From contig JAWPHD010000132.1 of NCBI GenBank assembly GCA_037043455.1, positions 372,001 to 436,000 on the forward strand: DNA of 64,000 nucleotides, in the 5' to 3' direction. Each line of letters starts with the position of its first letter. Within the stretch, counting starts at the first letter, position 1. Positions 11,820 to 24,506 of the stretch are shown here, one piece after another. Made by a program: the position numbers and the translations under genes. The notes beneath the pieces are model-generated. The model was not told the origin of the DNA, ran no database searches, and worked only from the letters and a program-made list of their open reading frames with translations. The DNA is from Cyrtodaria siliqua. Its lineage: Eukaryota; Mollusca; Bivalvia; Adapedonta; Hiatellidae.

Positions 11820-12164
11820 AACTTTTTTTTTCGTGAAAATTACTGTTACCTGTGTATAGGTACGATGTGCATTGGTCGATGTATATACAGTAAATGATTT
11901 CCTTCACTATATTTGCTCGCTTAAATACTCGATTTCGACAAGAGCTGGTGAACATGAAGTTACAAATAAAGACACGCCTACAAAGAAGAAATTGATTGAT
12001 ATAGGGACTCTGTAGCTTTAAGCTACCGAACTAAAAATACTATCCTGACTTAAAAGAAGCGTAAGACATTGACCTTTCCGAAAATGCATATTATAATTTG
12101 CCAGCTTGAGTGGTACCAATATGTCAAAATTTGAGTAGCAGCACACGGCCTAATACGTTTATTA

Positions 12165-14042
12165 AGAGATCAAACAGGATTTTAGCAGGTCGCGTTTTGG
12201 GCTGACATATGACATAATGCATTATTTAGACGAAAAAAATATACCAGAATTACTTCTACCTTTTGATTTTAAAAAAGCCTTTGATTCTTTGGTCCATCAA
12301 TACGAGCATGGATAACTCTGATACGAGCAGATTGCACGCGGCTGTAGGCAATGCGATCCCCTGTCCCCTTATATATTTATTTTATACGCGGAAATATTAG
12401 CTATACAAATTAGGCATACTACAAATATACAAGGGATTAAAATAAAGAATAAAGAATATAAGTTAACACAATTTGCCGGTGACACAACTTCATCTTTAGA
12501 TGGGTCAGAAACCTCACTGAATGAAACAATAAATGAGCTGGATTTCTTTGTAAATATTTCTGGAGTAAAAGTTAACTTTGGAAAAACACAGGTGGTTCGG
12601 TTAGGCTCCGAATGAAATTTTACACACATTCAATTAAAACTAAATGGACACTGACATGGGGAAACTTTAGATTTAAACTGTTATGTATTATATTTGACAC
12701 AGATCTTACACACATGAATCACTTGAATTACAATGACAAACTAATAGCTTTGAGAGGAAAACAATAAGTAGTTGGCAAAGTAGATACCTGACTCCCATTG
12801 GTAGAATTACAGTTATAAAGTCACTCCTTTTACCTTCACTTAATCACTTGTTTTTATCCTTACCTAGTCCAAAAGATAATGTTATCAATGAAATAAACAC
12901 ATTGTGTTGTAACTTCCTATGGCAAGGTAAAGCAAGAATTAAAAACAATGTATTATGTAAGGATTGTGAAGAAGGTGGATTGAGAATGACGAATCTTTCT
13001 ACAAAATGGATTAGAAGATTACTGTTAGAGGAAAACAAATATGTACGAACAAATTATCTTTGTGTGGAGTTATGTATGCACATGAGCCGGATGTGCTCGC
13101 CTGGTGCAGTCGAAAATAGTTCTGTATTAAAGAGTTCTAATCTTTTTTTCTTTAAAAACCTTTTAAGAGTGCAATTTCCTGTTTTTTTTGTGGCTGTAAC
13201 TGTACTCTGGACATGTTGTTGATATTTGAAAAGGGAGCTCATCATGTTTTTGACAGTTTTTTATATAAATTTCAGAAGTGAAAGTAGACAGGGTACGAAA
13301 TTGCAAGGGGTAAAAAAATAGCTTTGACCTTTGACCCGGTGTTAGTATACAGCTGAAGAAATGTTTCTTAGAAGGTATTCAACCTTGATGTTTAATAGCA
13401 GACATGTTTATTTGCATGATAAAGTAAGTTTCCCAGAATTCTATTCAGGTTTGAGTTTTTAACAGATTGTCAACATTCTAACTTTACTATGGAAGGGGCA
13501 TGGAGACTCATTTACGCTATTATAACCTCAACCATAACATCCTAGCAACAAATAGTTTTTTTTACATAAGATAACAATACTTGATAATCCAATGTGTTCT
13601 TTCTGTTCAACGGCCTCCAAAACAATTAGACATATTTTATGGGAAAGTGTGAAAACAAAACATAGACTAAGTGAACTTAATATTGGTTGCTCACAAAATA
13701 TATTGAAATTACACTTGAAGAAAAATCAATTATCTTTGGAACGTATGACAAAAAAGTAAGCACCTTAGTACACTCATCCTTTTAGAGACAAAATACTACT
13801 TATATTACTGCAGATACTCAAAAAACATACCAACAATTACAACACTGAAGCACAGAATCCAACTTCTGTATAAAACAAGCGAAGAAATATCCATTGTTGA
13901 ATTTAAATTCATTGGAAATGTTTCACGAACTGTTAAATTAGGAAAAATAAGCCCCACATGTGTATTTGTTATTATGACAGATACTAATGCCAGAGATACA
14001 CTGAACAAAATTTCTAAGTATCAACTTTTGTATCATAACTAA
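12165..14042 (+). pseudogene. Decayed L1/Tx1-like LINE reverse transcriptase (unit 1)
   Basis: In order, and across frames, one can read LDEKNIPELLLPFDF then KKAFDS (RT catalytic block A, near 12220-12290). A degraded QCDPLSPYIF block follows at about 12350, then AEILAIQIR...IQGIKIKN and the block C site QFAGDTTSSLDGSE (12470-12510). In block C the usual second-strand catalytic DD pair has become GD. Then come INELDFFVNISGVKVNFGKT, WTLTWGNFRFKLLCIIFDTD, and the thumb block FLWQGKARIKNN...CEEGGLRMTNLS (12910-13000). A C-terminal zinc-knuckle-like CSFCSTASKTIRHILWE lies near 13590-13650. Stops and frameshifts are scattered throughout. It is 5'-truncated with no endonuclease, and cannot be active. 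Confidence 0.85.
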
Positions 14043-15240
14043 TTTTCTTATTTTAAATATATTTTAGAATATGTATATGATAAGTATTTTGTTTTGACCC
14101 ATAGTTTGTAAAACATTTATTTTTTGTTTAAATTGTTTAAATTGTTACATCTTTTGAGAGTTACCCTCCCTTTATATGAAAGCATGAAATGTACTGATAA
14201 AACACATTACATGAGTGAGTCAAAGATCGGTTAAAGATATACAATTCTTAAATTTGGTATGAAATAATAGAAAAAAACATAAAAATTTTACCCATTTATC
14301 GCAGATTTTCCGTCTATAAAAAAAAAGAAATATGGATAATCTTAAATTACCTCCTTTTAAATTGAATATTGTTTGAAATTCAAGTAAGTGTAATTCAGTT
14401 TTAACATTAAATATTTCGAAAATTTCTTTTGCAAAAACGCATTTGTAGTGGTAATGCTAGTAAAACATGATGTCAAAATAATTTTAACTGGCATATTTCA
14501 GAATTAGGAACATCGAAAGCTTCACTAATTCGAAGTACTTAATAAAATCCTAAATACCCAGTTGTAGAAGTACATGTTATAACTTGTTTCTAAGAAAACA
14601 CATTGACTTGAATTTTTTAAAATATGTTCATGCAATCAGAGCAGACGATTTACACTCGGTATTTTGCAGTTTAACCGTATCTCTAATCAAGCTCAAAATA
14701 CACAAAACAATGAGAATATTATTGAAATATTCTTAGGTTGGTACTTAGCAATTTGGTTTAGTGTATATCCTCAACGCCCCATCCCAACTCCCCATATTTT
14801 TTTTATTTAAAACAATATTTCCCCCACCCGATCCTGCTCCCCAACCAATAAAGTTAAGTTATACAGTTTTTAGTCAGATTTTTATTAATATATTCACTTT
14901 TTTGCGTATATATGTGTGAATATAAATTTGTTACCAAAACCAAAAAAACTCATTTAAAACCAAATAAAAATACTTGCTATTTAAAGATTAATTTTTGACA
15001 TTATGCCATATAGACTTGGTAATCTGTAGTAAACTAGTGAGCGCATGATTGAGTGATCCGAGTATTATTGCTTTAGGATTTTGTTGTATATATTTTTGTA
15101 AAACATTGTAAAACATATATAATGTAAATGTTCAAAAGTGTACGAGGGGATGGTCCTCCTCGACCCCTCGTACATCTTTGGACTGGGAGAATAAATGGGT
15201 CTCCAATTTGTGGAGACATAAAAAAATAAAAAAATAATAT
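14043..15240. other. No gene seen between LINE relic and exon-like segment
   Basis: AT-rich sequence with a short CGAGGGG...CCCCTCG inverted repeat at about 15143-15170 (ACGAGGGGATGGTCC then GACCCCTCGT). No coding exon is visible; the same holds for the matching part of unit 2. Confidence 0.5.
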
Positions 15241-15318
15241 CCCCACGAATTCATGCTGTTTGCGTCATTTTTGCCATGTCCATTAAAGGTCTTCATCATC
15301 GAAACTGTATTGTTTCAG

Positions 15319-15425
15319 GTGCTATTTGAGTGGCAAACTACAATGATCATGGCTCCAGCGAAAAATGGAGTGTTTACAACAGTATTGCAAGAGAATTTGC
15401 AGCAACTCTGCAGACAGTTCTGCAG
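15319..15425 (+). CDS. Exon-like segment with canonical splice sites (unit 1)
   Basis: A pyrimidine-rich TGTATTGTTTCAG ends at 15318 and CAG/GTGAGAAG follows position 15425, giving a strong acceptor and donor around 107 bp. One frame is open throughout and reads VLFEWQTTMIMAPAKNG then VFTTVLQENLQQLCRQFC. I do not recognise the family. The copy at 24507-24613 is also open with both splice sites intact and differs by one synonymous and one T-to-K change. No flanking partner exon was found inside the unit, so it may be a captured exon, an exon of a gene with very long introns, or a chance arrangement. Confidence 0.4.
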
Positions 15426-15489
15426 GTGAGAAGGTTCTAGACCCATTCTGCATATTTTTTATCTTTATGTAAATGGAGATACACCTGGA

Positions 15490-15550
15490 ATGTTCATTCA
15501 TGTTGGCGCCATATAACCTTTTTGTGTTGGTGCGCCGTAAAGCCCCAATT
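15490..15550 (-). repeat. Fragment of dispersed repeat family C
   Basis: In reverse complement it reads GTTATATGGCGCCAACA preceded by TTTACGGCGCACCAACAC, matching the core at 4080 and 51565. Confidence 0.5.
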
Positions 15551-15659
15551 CACTGAACACAACTCATGTCAGGTATGACCTGATGTGATGACATTTGTTT
15601 AAGCGTTTTTCATTTGATGTTATAACACGAAATATATAGATTTATCTTCATACAAATAT

Positions 15660-15847
15660 ATGTTCTACGCAAAGTAAGAATATGGACGATTCCGGAATTG
15701 CTCTGCGCAAAGTAAGAATTCTTAAAATGCGCAATGATTCCGGAATTGCGCAGGACTATTCCGGAATTGCGCAAGGGGTTAAATATATAAACCACGCATT
15801 AAGTGTCTCTGCGCAATTTAAGAATATTTTGCGCAAAGTAAGAATTT
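15660..15847. repeat. GCGCAAAGTAAGAAT / ATTCCGGAATTGCGCA repeat (unit 1)
   Basis: Three copies of (T)GCGCAAAGTAAGAAT-like sequence alternate with three copies of ATTCCGGAATTGC, which contains the perfect palindrome ATTCCGGAAT. The 61- and 64-residue frames on either strand (repeated DSGIA and NSGIV) come from it. Related, partly inverted copies are at 25134-25320 and 29755-29875. Confidence 0.75.
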
Positions 15848-16271
15848 GTGTTATGATGTGTATAGGAAGATTCTAATTTTAAACCTACTTATATTTCATT
15901 TTAATATGCTTATTTTGCTTCACCCATCTGCGACGAACAGATAATTTACAGTTAAGTATCGCGTATGATTAACATAAACTTAATTATTTACTAAACAATT
16001 TGAAGTCCTTAACTTCAACAATACTTTCCAGGTTCCATAATATTTGGTAAGAAAATTCAATTGAACTATTTTTAATTATTTCAAACGAGGTTGCATGACA
16101 ATGCACTTTATTAAAAGCACATTATTTGCCCATTTAATTACGTTTCGCCTACAGAGGCCGTGAGTATACTTAAAGTTTCTGCTTATCAAAGAAAATTATG
16201 TATTACTACCTAATATGTCGGAATAATTTAGTAGGACGGTTCTATCTGTTAAATCGAAAATCACTCTTTCA

Positions 16272-16496
16272 TTGGCTATTCATGAAAAAAAAACAAGTTG
16301 GTATAGATATAATCAACGTGTTGCTGTCGTTTTAAAACGCGACTTTGACTTGCAACATTATTTAGATATCGATGAAGAGAAAACAATGAAAATAATTCTC
16401 GGCATATTTATATTGTCTTCACACAACCTCGACATAGGAAGAGGAAACCAAGAAAATCATAGAAAGGAAAGAATAATGCAAACTTTAAATCTATGA
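16272..16496 (+). pseudogene. LINE C-terminal fragment (unit 1)
   Basis: A 74-codon frame contains FILSSHNLDIGRGNQENHRK then ERIMQTLNL. This resembles the C-terminal S-H-L-IE-GR-...-R-x-R-x-C-x-x-C block that follows reverse transcriptase in many LINEs. The final cysteines are lost and nothing else of the element is adjacent. The copy at 25741-25965 has K-to-N and H-to-N changes. Confidence 0.45.
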
Positions 16497-16683
16497 ATTT
16501 GATTGAAAACGCTCGTGCGTCCTTTTTATAAACCACTTATTGCTTGTGTGTCCTTTTCATGCGTTAATCTGATATATATATAACAAAAAATAGATTTAAG
16601 TGATAGTTTTAAACATGTTATCTTTTTTTTTTCTTCAGTAAAACATGTTTTGAAATATGTTTATCTGTTATAATTTAGGCCAG

Positions 16684-17930
16684 GCCTTCGTTTCCCAAAT
16701 GTTCTCCAAGAAGAAAAAACGGTATGGGGTACGAAATAAACCGTACTTTCGGTTAAAAAGGCCTGTATATTGAACAATTAATTGAACTTCCTTTCGCTTT
16801 ATTATAGTTGTGTTTTATTCTTTAGCGTTGTTATAGGTTAACATTATAATAATTAATAATAATAATTTGCAAATATGTAAAAAAAAAAAAAAAAAAAAAA
16901 GCTGAATACACCGCGAACTAAAAAAAATGTTCAACTATAAATTTAATATTTCGGAATACGCATATATTGTCGTCATTAAGTATGAAAAAAGCACACAACT
17001 TCTAATATGATAAAATTTATTTAACATTTCTTCTAGCTAGTTAAATTATTTAACTTTCACCGATTCCAATATGTTAGTATACGTCAATAAATTATGGCGA
17101 AATAATTATATTTAATTTAAACATATTTCATTTCATTTTTTTCTCCTTTATTGTGAATGGCTAATTAAATAAAAGGGCTTATCTCATTGCATTTAAACAA
17201 TATGATTGACCAACATGTCTCAGGGCCACTAGTAATAGGAAGCGTGACGGAGCGGCGCGTGGACTTCTTCACACCTTTGAACAACATTACACACACTCTC
17301 TTAACAGTGTGAAGTTTGTTTAATTTGGTCCATTACATACCAATCATATATAAATTGACAAAAGGACTATTAATCGAACGTTGTATTTAACTATTATTAC
17401 ATTACATGGTCATGCATTAACTCCTTTAAGCGATGGGGAAGCTTATATGATCAGTTTTACAATGTATATTTTCGACAATATAAACATACATAAAACATGT
17501 TTTACTGAAACAAAAATCGATAACCTGTTTAAAATTATACGTTAACTGTTTTAGTTTTACAATATGCAGGTTTTTAAACCGAAATTAAGGTTTTATTTCA
17601 TACCCCGTGTTAGACGGGTTAGTTTCCAGCCACGTAATGATATTAATGTTGAATATAATTATGTTATGTTATACGATATTGCAATATTTCGAAATAATTT
17701 TAAACATAATTTATTTAACATATTTAGTACACTACGAATATTGTTTCATACGAAAGCTACATTTTTGATGTAGTGTTAGTGCTAAAACTTAGAACACAAT
17801 ATAATCAGTCCATTTTCACGTTATTTTCCCTAATTACTATTTCACTTCTTCATCTTTCGTCGATTTTTGTCAAAATATAACCTATTTATCTGTCTAAATG
17901 CCATGAAACACCGTTCGTTCGTACCATCCA
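16684..17930. mobile_element. Inverted-arm repeat element family E (unit 1)
   Basis: GGGGTACGAAATAAACCG at 16727 is complementary to CCGAAATTAAGGTTTTATTT at 17578, so two arms face each other about 850 bp apart. The right part, to CCATGAAACACCGTTCGTTC, is also present at 59330-59670. A 22-nt A run lies at 16879-16900 (27 nt in unit 2). Confidence 0.5.
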
Positions 17931-18049
17931 TCCATCGGGAAAGGTCACCCGAGGGGTCAGAATGGCAACCAGGGACGAGGCTCTGCCGAGTTCCTGATCT
18001 CGAGGGTGAGATTTCCATATCTCACGTGGATAACTCTATCGAATGAAAT

Positions 18050-18545
18050 AAGATAATATGCACGTATATGAGGGTATGTGGACATTGGGACATATAATGT
18101 ATGTAAAGATGATACGGGGGCATCCTATGTAAAGATATAAAAGGTACGGGGACATACAAATGATACGGGGGAATATTGTGTATTAAAAGATATATACAGT
18201 AAATATATAAAGGGTACGGTGGCATAATATGAAGGATATAGAGAGTACGTAGGCATATTACGAAAGCATTTAGAGAGTACGGAGACATATTATGTAAGGA
18301 TATAGAGGGTATGGGATATATTATGCAAGGACATATAGCGTATACCTTATATATCCCTATATAATATGTTCCCATACCCTCTATATTATATAGAGGGTAT
18401 GGGGATATATTACTTAAGGATATATAAGGTATAGGGATATGATATGAAAGGATATATAGGGTATGGGGATAACATATATTATGATAAGTATATAGAGATT
18501 GCGTTGACATATTATATAAGGATACATATGAGATATGGAATGCAC
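18050..18545. repeat. ~30-bp GGATATATAGGGTATGGGGA minisatellite (unit 1)
   Basis: Degenerate units of GATATA-AGGGTA-GGGGACATATTATGTA repeat some 15 times. At 18341-18433 two stretches face each other (CCCATACCCTCTATAT and ATATAGAGGGTATGGG), making a long hairpin. The 189-residue minus-strand frame rich in Pro, Tyr, Ile and Leu is a translation of this repeat. Confidence 0.85.
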
Positions 18546-18689
18546 AATGTACATAAAGAGCTTTCTCACCCACATAACTCAGTAGAGTCAATTCGAGTTC
18601 TGACTGTTGTCTCCACGCAGTTGCCTAACACAAGAGAGACGTTGGTCTTATTCTGGTCTTCAACTTTAAGTTTGCAAATTATTTAATAT

Positions 18690-19619
18690 GACTTAAGCTA
18701 CTTGCGAAATATTTTAGTCACATTTATTATTTTGTGAACTGAAAATGTTTATGATAATTATGAAATAATCTCGTTAAAGTGACAAGTGTTTGTGGATATT
18801 TAACCTGTGTCATTATGTTGATGGTAATACAATCTCTTGCACCCAGATCTTTTCACAATGGGGCTTTCAAAATGCACTAAAAGATATGCATTATTAACGT
18901 CGCTCTGCTGATTTAAAGCCAGACATATCAAATTAAATGTCTGGTTACGAATTGAATAGTTTTACATTTTCAAAAGATAGTCGATAAATACAATGTAACG
19001 TTATAGACTTCAGAGGGTATAGGACCATGTGTTAGTGTTTGTTTGTGATTGATTAGGTTTTTTTTCATTAGTGAATACAACTCCCAGTTCTCTGTTATTA
19101 AATGTTATAATTGTTACAACAATTTTTGAAACATAATTCGTGTCTCTATTTGTATGTTACGTTACCATTATTATTTAATTAAATTAATACTATTTGTATG
19201 TTAAGTGACAATTACTATTTAATTAAATTTATAATAATAAGAGCATGTTTTTTTTTTGATTTAACTTTAAAAAATAGAACATTTTCTAATATATAATATT
19301 GCAATGTTGTCATCACTCGCATATTCCCATATGCATTCTACATTTCGACCAACAGTGTAGCATGAACTAGCAAACTTTTATAAGACACTTAAAGTGGTTT
19401 AATAATCGCTTTTACCATATTTTAAAAGGTCTAACTGCCAGATACAACTTTTTTATGAACATCTTCATTTCCGAATATTTAATAACATAAGGTCGTAAGT
19501 GCAATAGCTCGGATTACCAAGTCAAAATTACATTTTTGAAATAACAAATACTTTGTTTTATGAGAAAGCAAACTACATCTTATGTCATATGAGATTGTTC
19601 AAAGAATTCACACAGTTTT
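18690..19619. other. No gene seen at the end of unit 1
   Basis: AT-rich, with a CCAGACATATCAAATTAAATG...GTCTGG inverted pair at 18918-18944 and a TTAATTAAATT repeat near 19180-19230. No coding signal. Confidence 0.45.
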
Positions 19620-20365
19620 GGAAAGGGGCATAACTTTGCCGAAATAAAAAATCAAAGTTATTAGACATGTGTAACGACTTTCCATGGGTGAGATGAAGAT
19701 ATTTATGAAGTTTCATGAACATAGGTGAACTATTTTTTAAGTTATGACCAAGTTCAGTTGCAGGTTAAAGCGTGACGGACAAACGGACGAAGACGATGAT
19801 TGAAGACATACTACGGACAAAGCGATCTCTACCTGTCTGCCATGCTACGAAGGTGACACAAAGACAAATAATATGGAACTTTGAATTGTAACATATCTGT
19901 GAATCATTTTTTAATCTTAGCTTAATTTTTCTAATTATAATCTTAAAAGTGTACTTTATTATCTCCCTTTATAGCAACACATTTATTACAGAGAGGTCAG
20001 ACGTTTATATTATTTCGTATTGTTTCGTATATGCAGAATCTAAAAACTATATTTACATGTAAGTTGCTTAAAAAGTATAAATGTATTCTAATTTGTTTGA
20101 TTATCTTTACCTTCTTTCGATAGAATGTGCGTTTAATGATTAACATGGTTGAATGTTTGATTTATATGTTTTTATACGTATTTAAGGGTCGAACTATTGA
20201 ACTGTTATATGGTTACATGACTTACGTAACCATTTTGAACGCAATCAAATGCACAAAAACAAATTTGGTGGAGTTAATCCATGCCATACATCTATTTTCA
20301 TATCAATTTAGAACATTTTCTTAAAAATTACCTCCCTTTATAAAACAATAGTTTTACACACTTAA

Positions 20366-21198
20366 AGCTGTACAGTCCCTATTTTAACTGTTAATAACTC
20401 ATGAATATGAATGAGTCACGTGTGAAGTAGTTTCAAATCGACGAAAACCCCAAAAGTCGGTATTTAAGGAGAAATCGATATGTAAAACTTCACATTTTTA
20501 TTTAGCGTCCGTACAGGTAACATCGATAAATATACGGCTCCAGAATATATGTGATAAAAAAAAAGTTGCCCGGAACGAGATTTGAACCACAGCCTTGCAC
20601 TTGTAAGATTTGAAAGATGTACGCTGAACCTCTAGACCACTGCTCTTTATTGGTATTTTGTAGCATTTTTAACACTACATAGGCATTCATAATAACAAGA
20701 GCGCGCACACAAACTCGTCAAGCGCTAAATAACAAGTCGAGATATGGTTGATTTGAGGCGAAGTGTTAGTTTCATATTGATAAGATACAGTATTACACCA
20801 GGCAATGTTAATTTACACGTGCGACAATATGGACTGAATATTTATTGATCCATCTTTAGTTGCGTTTAAATATGTTAAGTTATTTTGCCTCATAATATAT
20901 GATAGTTAGTATACTATTTTCTCAAGTAGCGTTGTTGTTCAGTGGATAGAGCACAGGACTTGAAATCAGAAGGTCGTGTGCTCGAGCCCCGAAAGAAGCT
21001 AACTTTTTTTTTCGTGAAAATTACTGTTACCTGTGTATAGGTACGATGTGCATTGGTCGATGTATATACAGTAAATGATTTCCTTCACTATATTTGCTCG
21101 CTTAAATACTCGATTTCGACAAGAGCTGGTGAACATGAAGTTACAAATAAAGACACGCCTACAAAGAAGAAATTGATTGATATAGGGACTCTGTAGCT
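20366..21198. mobile_element. TTAA-flanked TIR element with two tRNA-like modules (copy 2)
   Basis: Second-unit copy of 11185-12017, same length and same TTAA flanks. Both tRNA-like modules are kept (minus 20564-20645, plus 20927-20999). Confidence 0.75.
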
Positions 21199-21345
21199 TT
21201 AAGCTACCGAACTAAAAATACTATCCTGACTTAAAAGAAGCGTAAGACATTGACCTTTCCGAAAATGCATATTATAATTTGCCAGCTTGAGTGGTACCAA
21301 TATGTCAAAATTTGAGTAGCAGCACACGGCCTAATACGTTTATTA

Positions 21346-23220
21346 AGAGATCAAACAGGATTTTAGCAGGTCGCGTTTTGGGCTGACATATGACATAATG
21401 CATTATTTAGACGAAAAAAATATACCAGAATTACTTCTACCTTTTGATTTTGAAAAAGCATTTGATTCTTTGGTCCATCAATACGAGCATGGATAACTCT
21501 GATACGAGCAGATTGCACGCGGCTGTAGGCAATGCGATCCCCTGTCCCCTTATATATTTATTTTATACGCGGAAATATTAGCTATACAAATTAGGCATAC
21601 TACAAATATACAAGGGATTAAAATAAAGAATAAAGAATATAAGTTAACACAATTTGCCGGTGACACAACTTCATCTTTAGATGGGTCAGAAACCTCACTG
21701 AATGAAACAATAAATGAGCTGGATTTCTTTGTAAATATTTCTGGAGTAAAAGTTAACTTTGGAAAAACACAGGTGGTTCGGTTAGGCTCCGAATGAAATT
21801 TTACACACATTCAATTAAAACTAAATGGACACTGAAATGGGGAAACTTTAGATTTAAACTGTTATGTATTATATTCGACACAGATCTTACACACATGAAT
21901 CACTTGAATTACAATGACAAACTAATAGCTTTGAGAGGAAAACAATAAGTAGTTGGCAAAGTAGATACCTGACTCCCATTGGTAGAATTACAGTTAAAGT
22001 CACTCCTTTTACCTTCACTTAATCACTTGTTTTTATCCTTACCTAGTCCAAAAGATAATGTTATCAATGAAATAAACACATTGTGTTGTAACTTCCTATG
22101 GCAAGGTAAAGCAAGAATTAAAAACAATGTATTATGTAAGGATTGTGAAGAAGGTGGATTGAGAATGACGAATCTTTCTACAAAATGGATTAGAAGATTA
22201 CTGTTAGAGGAAAACAAATATGTACGAACAAATTATCTTTGTTTGGAGTTATGTATGCACATGAGCCGGATGTGCTCGCCTGGTGCAGTCGAAAATAGTT
22301 CTGTATTAAAGAGTGCTAATCTTTTTTTCTTTAAAAACCTTTTAAGAGTGCAATTGCCTGTTTTTTGTGTGGCTGTAACTGTATTCTGGACATGTTGTTG
22401 ATATTTGAAAAGGGAGCTCATCATGTTTTTGACAGTTTTTTATATAAATTTCAGAAGTGAAAGTAGACAGGGTACGAAATTGCAAGGGGTAAAAAATAGC
22501 TTTGACCTTTGACCCGGTGTTAGTATACAGCTGAAGAAATGTTTCTTAGAAGGTATTCAACCTTGATGTTTAATAGCAGACATGTTTATTTGCATGATAA
22601 AGTAAGTTTCCCAGAATTCTATTCAGGTTTGAGTTTTTAACAGGTTGTCAACATTCTAACTTTACTATGGAAGGGGCATGGAGACTCATTTACGCTATTA
22701 TAACCTCAACCATAACATCCTAGCAACAAATAGTTTTTTTTACATAAGATAACAATACTTGATAATCCAATGTGTTCTTTCTGTTCAACGGCCTCCAAAA
22801 CAATTAGACATATTTTATGGGAAAGTGTGAAAACAAAACATAGACTAAGTGAACTTAATATTGGCTGCTCACAAAATATATTGAAATTACACTTGAAGAA
22901 AAATCAATTATCTTTGGAACATATGACAAAAAAGTAAGCACCTTAGTACACTCATCCTTTTAGAGACAAAATACTACTTATATTACTGCAGATACTCAAA
23001 AAACATACCAACAATTACAACACTGAAGCACAGAATCCAACTTCTGTATAAAACAAGCGAAGAAATATCCATTGTTGAATTTAAATTCATTGGAAATGTT
23101 TCACGAACTGTTAAATTAGGAAAAATAAGCCCCACATGTGTATTTGTTATTATGACAGATACTAATGCCAGAGATACACTGAACACAATTTCTAAGTATC
23201 AACTTTTGTATCATAACTAA
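21346..23220 (+). pseudogene. Decayed L1/Tx1-like LINE reverse transcriptase (unit 2)
   Basis: Near-identical to 12165-14042, with the same FAGD in place of the FADD catalytic box. Block A here reads FEKAFDS, where unit 1 reads FKKAFDS. A 2-bp loss near 21994 changes the frame before the LLPSLNHLFLSLPSP block. Confidence 0.85.
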
Positions 23221-24506
23221 TTTTCTTATTTTAAATATATTTTAGAATATATATATGATAAGTATTTTGTTTTGACCCATAGTTTGTAAAACATTTATTT
23301 TTTGTTTAAATTGTTTAAATTGTTACATCTTTTGAGAGTTACCCTCCCTTTATATGAAAGCATGAAATGTACTGATAAAACACATTACATGAGTGAGTCA
23401 AAGATCGGTTAAAGATATACAATTCTTAAATTTGGTATGAAATAATAGAAAAAAACATAAAAATTTGACCCATTTATCGCAGATTTTCCGTCTATAAAAA
23501 AATGAAATATGGATAATCTTAAATTACCTCCTTTTACATTAAATATTGTTTGAAATTCAAGTAGCTGTAATTCAGTGTTAACATTAAATATTTCGAAAAT
23601 TTCTTTTGCAAAAACGCATTTGTAGTGGTAATGCTAGTAAAACATGATGTCAAAATAATTTTAACTGGCATATTTTAGAATTAGGAACATCGAAAGCTTC
23701 ACTAATTCGAAGTACTTAATAAAATCCTATATACCCAGTTGTAGAAGTACATGTTATAACTTGTTTCTAAGAAAATACATTGACTTGAATTTTTTAAAAT
23801 ATGTTCATGCAATCAGAGCAGACGATTTACACTCGGTATTTTGCAGTTTAACCGTATCTCTAATCAAGCTCAAAATACACAAAACAATGAGAATATTATT
23901 GACATATTCTTAGGTTGGTACTTAGCAATTTGGTTTAGTGTATATCCTCAACGCCCTATCCCAACTCCCCATATTTTTTTTATTTAAAACAATATTTCCC
24001 CCACCCGATCCTGCTCCCCAACCAATAAAGTTAAGTTATACAGTTTTTAGTCAGATTTTTATTAATATATTCACTTTTTTGCGTATATATGTGTGAATGT
24101 AAATTTGTTACCAAAACCAAAAAAACTCATTTAAAACCAAATAAAAATACTTAACAGAAATTTGCTATTTAAAGATTAATTTTTGACATTATGCCATATA
24201 AACTTGGTAATCTGTAGTAAACAAGTGAGCGCGTGATTGAGTGATCCGAGTATTATTGATTTAGGATTTTGTTGTATACATTTTTGTAAAACATTGTAAA
24301 ACATATATAATGTAAATGTTCAAAAGCGTACGAGGGGATGGTCCTCCTCGACCCCTCGTACATCTTTGGACTGGGAGAATAAATGGGTCTCCAATTTGTG
24401 GAGACTGAAAAAAATAAAATAATAATATCCCCACGAATTCATGCTCTTTGCGTCATTTTTGCCATGTCCATTAAAGGTCTTCATCATCGAAACTGTATTG
24501 TTTCAG

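Larger units (their letters stand above)
11185..12017. mobile_element. TTAA-flanked TIR element with two tRNA-like modules (copy 1)
   Basis: The ends AGCTGTACAGTCCCTA and TAGGGACTCTGTAGCT are inverted repeats flanked on both sides by TTAA, the target duplication typical of piggyBac-type elements. It is 833 bp with no transposase. Inside are two tRNA-like modules pointing outward: minus strand at 11384-11464 and plus strand at 11748-11819. Copies occur at 20366-21198 (second duplication unit) and as an inverted dimer at 46991-48451. The piggyBac link is an inference from TTAA alone. Confidence 0.75.
10438..19619. repeat. Tandem duplication, unit 1 (9.2 kb)
   Basis: GGAAAGGGGCATAACTTTGC at 10438 recurs at 19620, and everything between is repeated head to tail in the same order. 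Over one 360-bp sample near 11200 I count five substitutions. Each unit holds the TIR/tRNA-like element, a LINE relic, an exon-like segment, palindromic repeats, a LINE fragment, an inverted-arm element and a minisatellite. The copies share the same LINE damage, so the duplication is younger than that decay. Confidence 0.95.

Noticed and set aside
12848..13222. 124-codon frame (and 140-codon counterpart at 21979) as a host gene
   Set aside because: The content FLWQGKARIKNN...GGLRM is the thumb region of a LINE reverse transcriptase, and its tail is out of the element's frame.
18022..18591. 189-codon minus-strand frame (and its copy at 27491-28060), Tyr/Pro/Ile-rich
   Set aside because: The frame follows the ~30-bp minisatellite, whose unit length keeps it open; no start context, splice sites or family resemblance.
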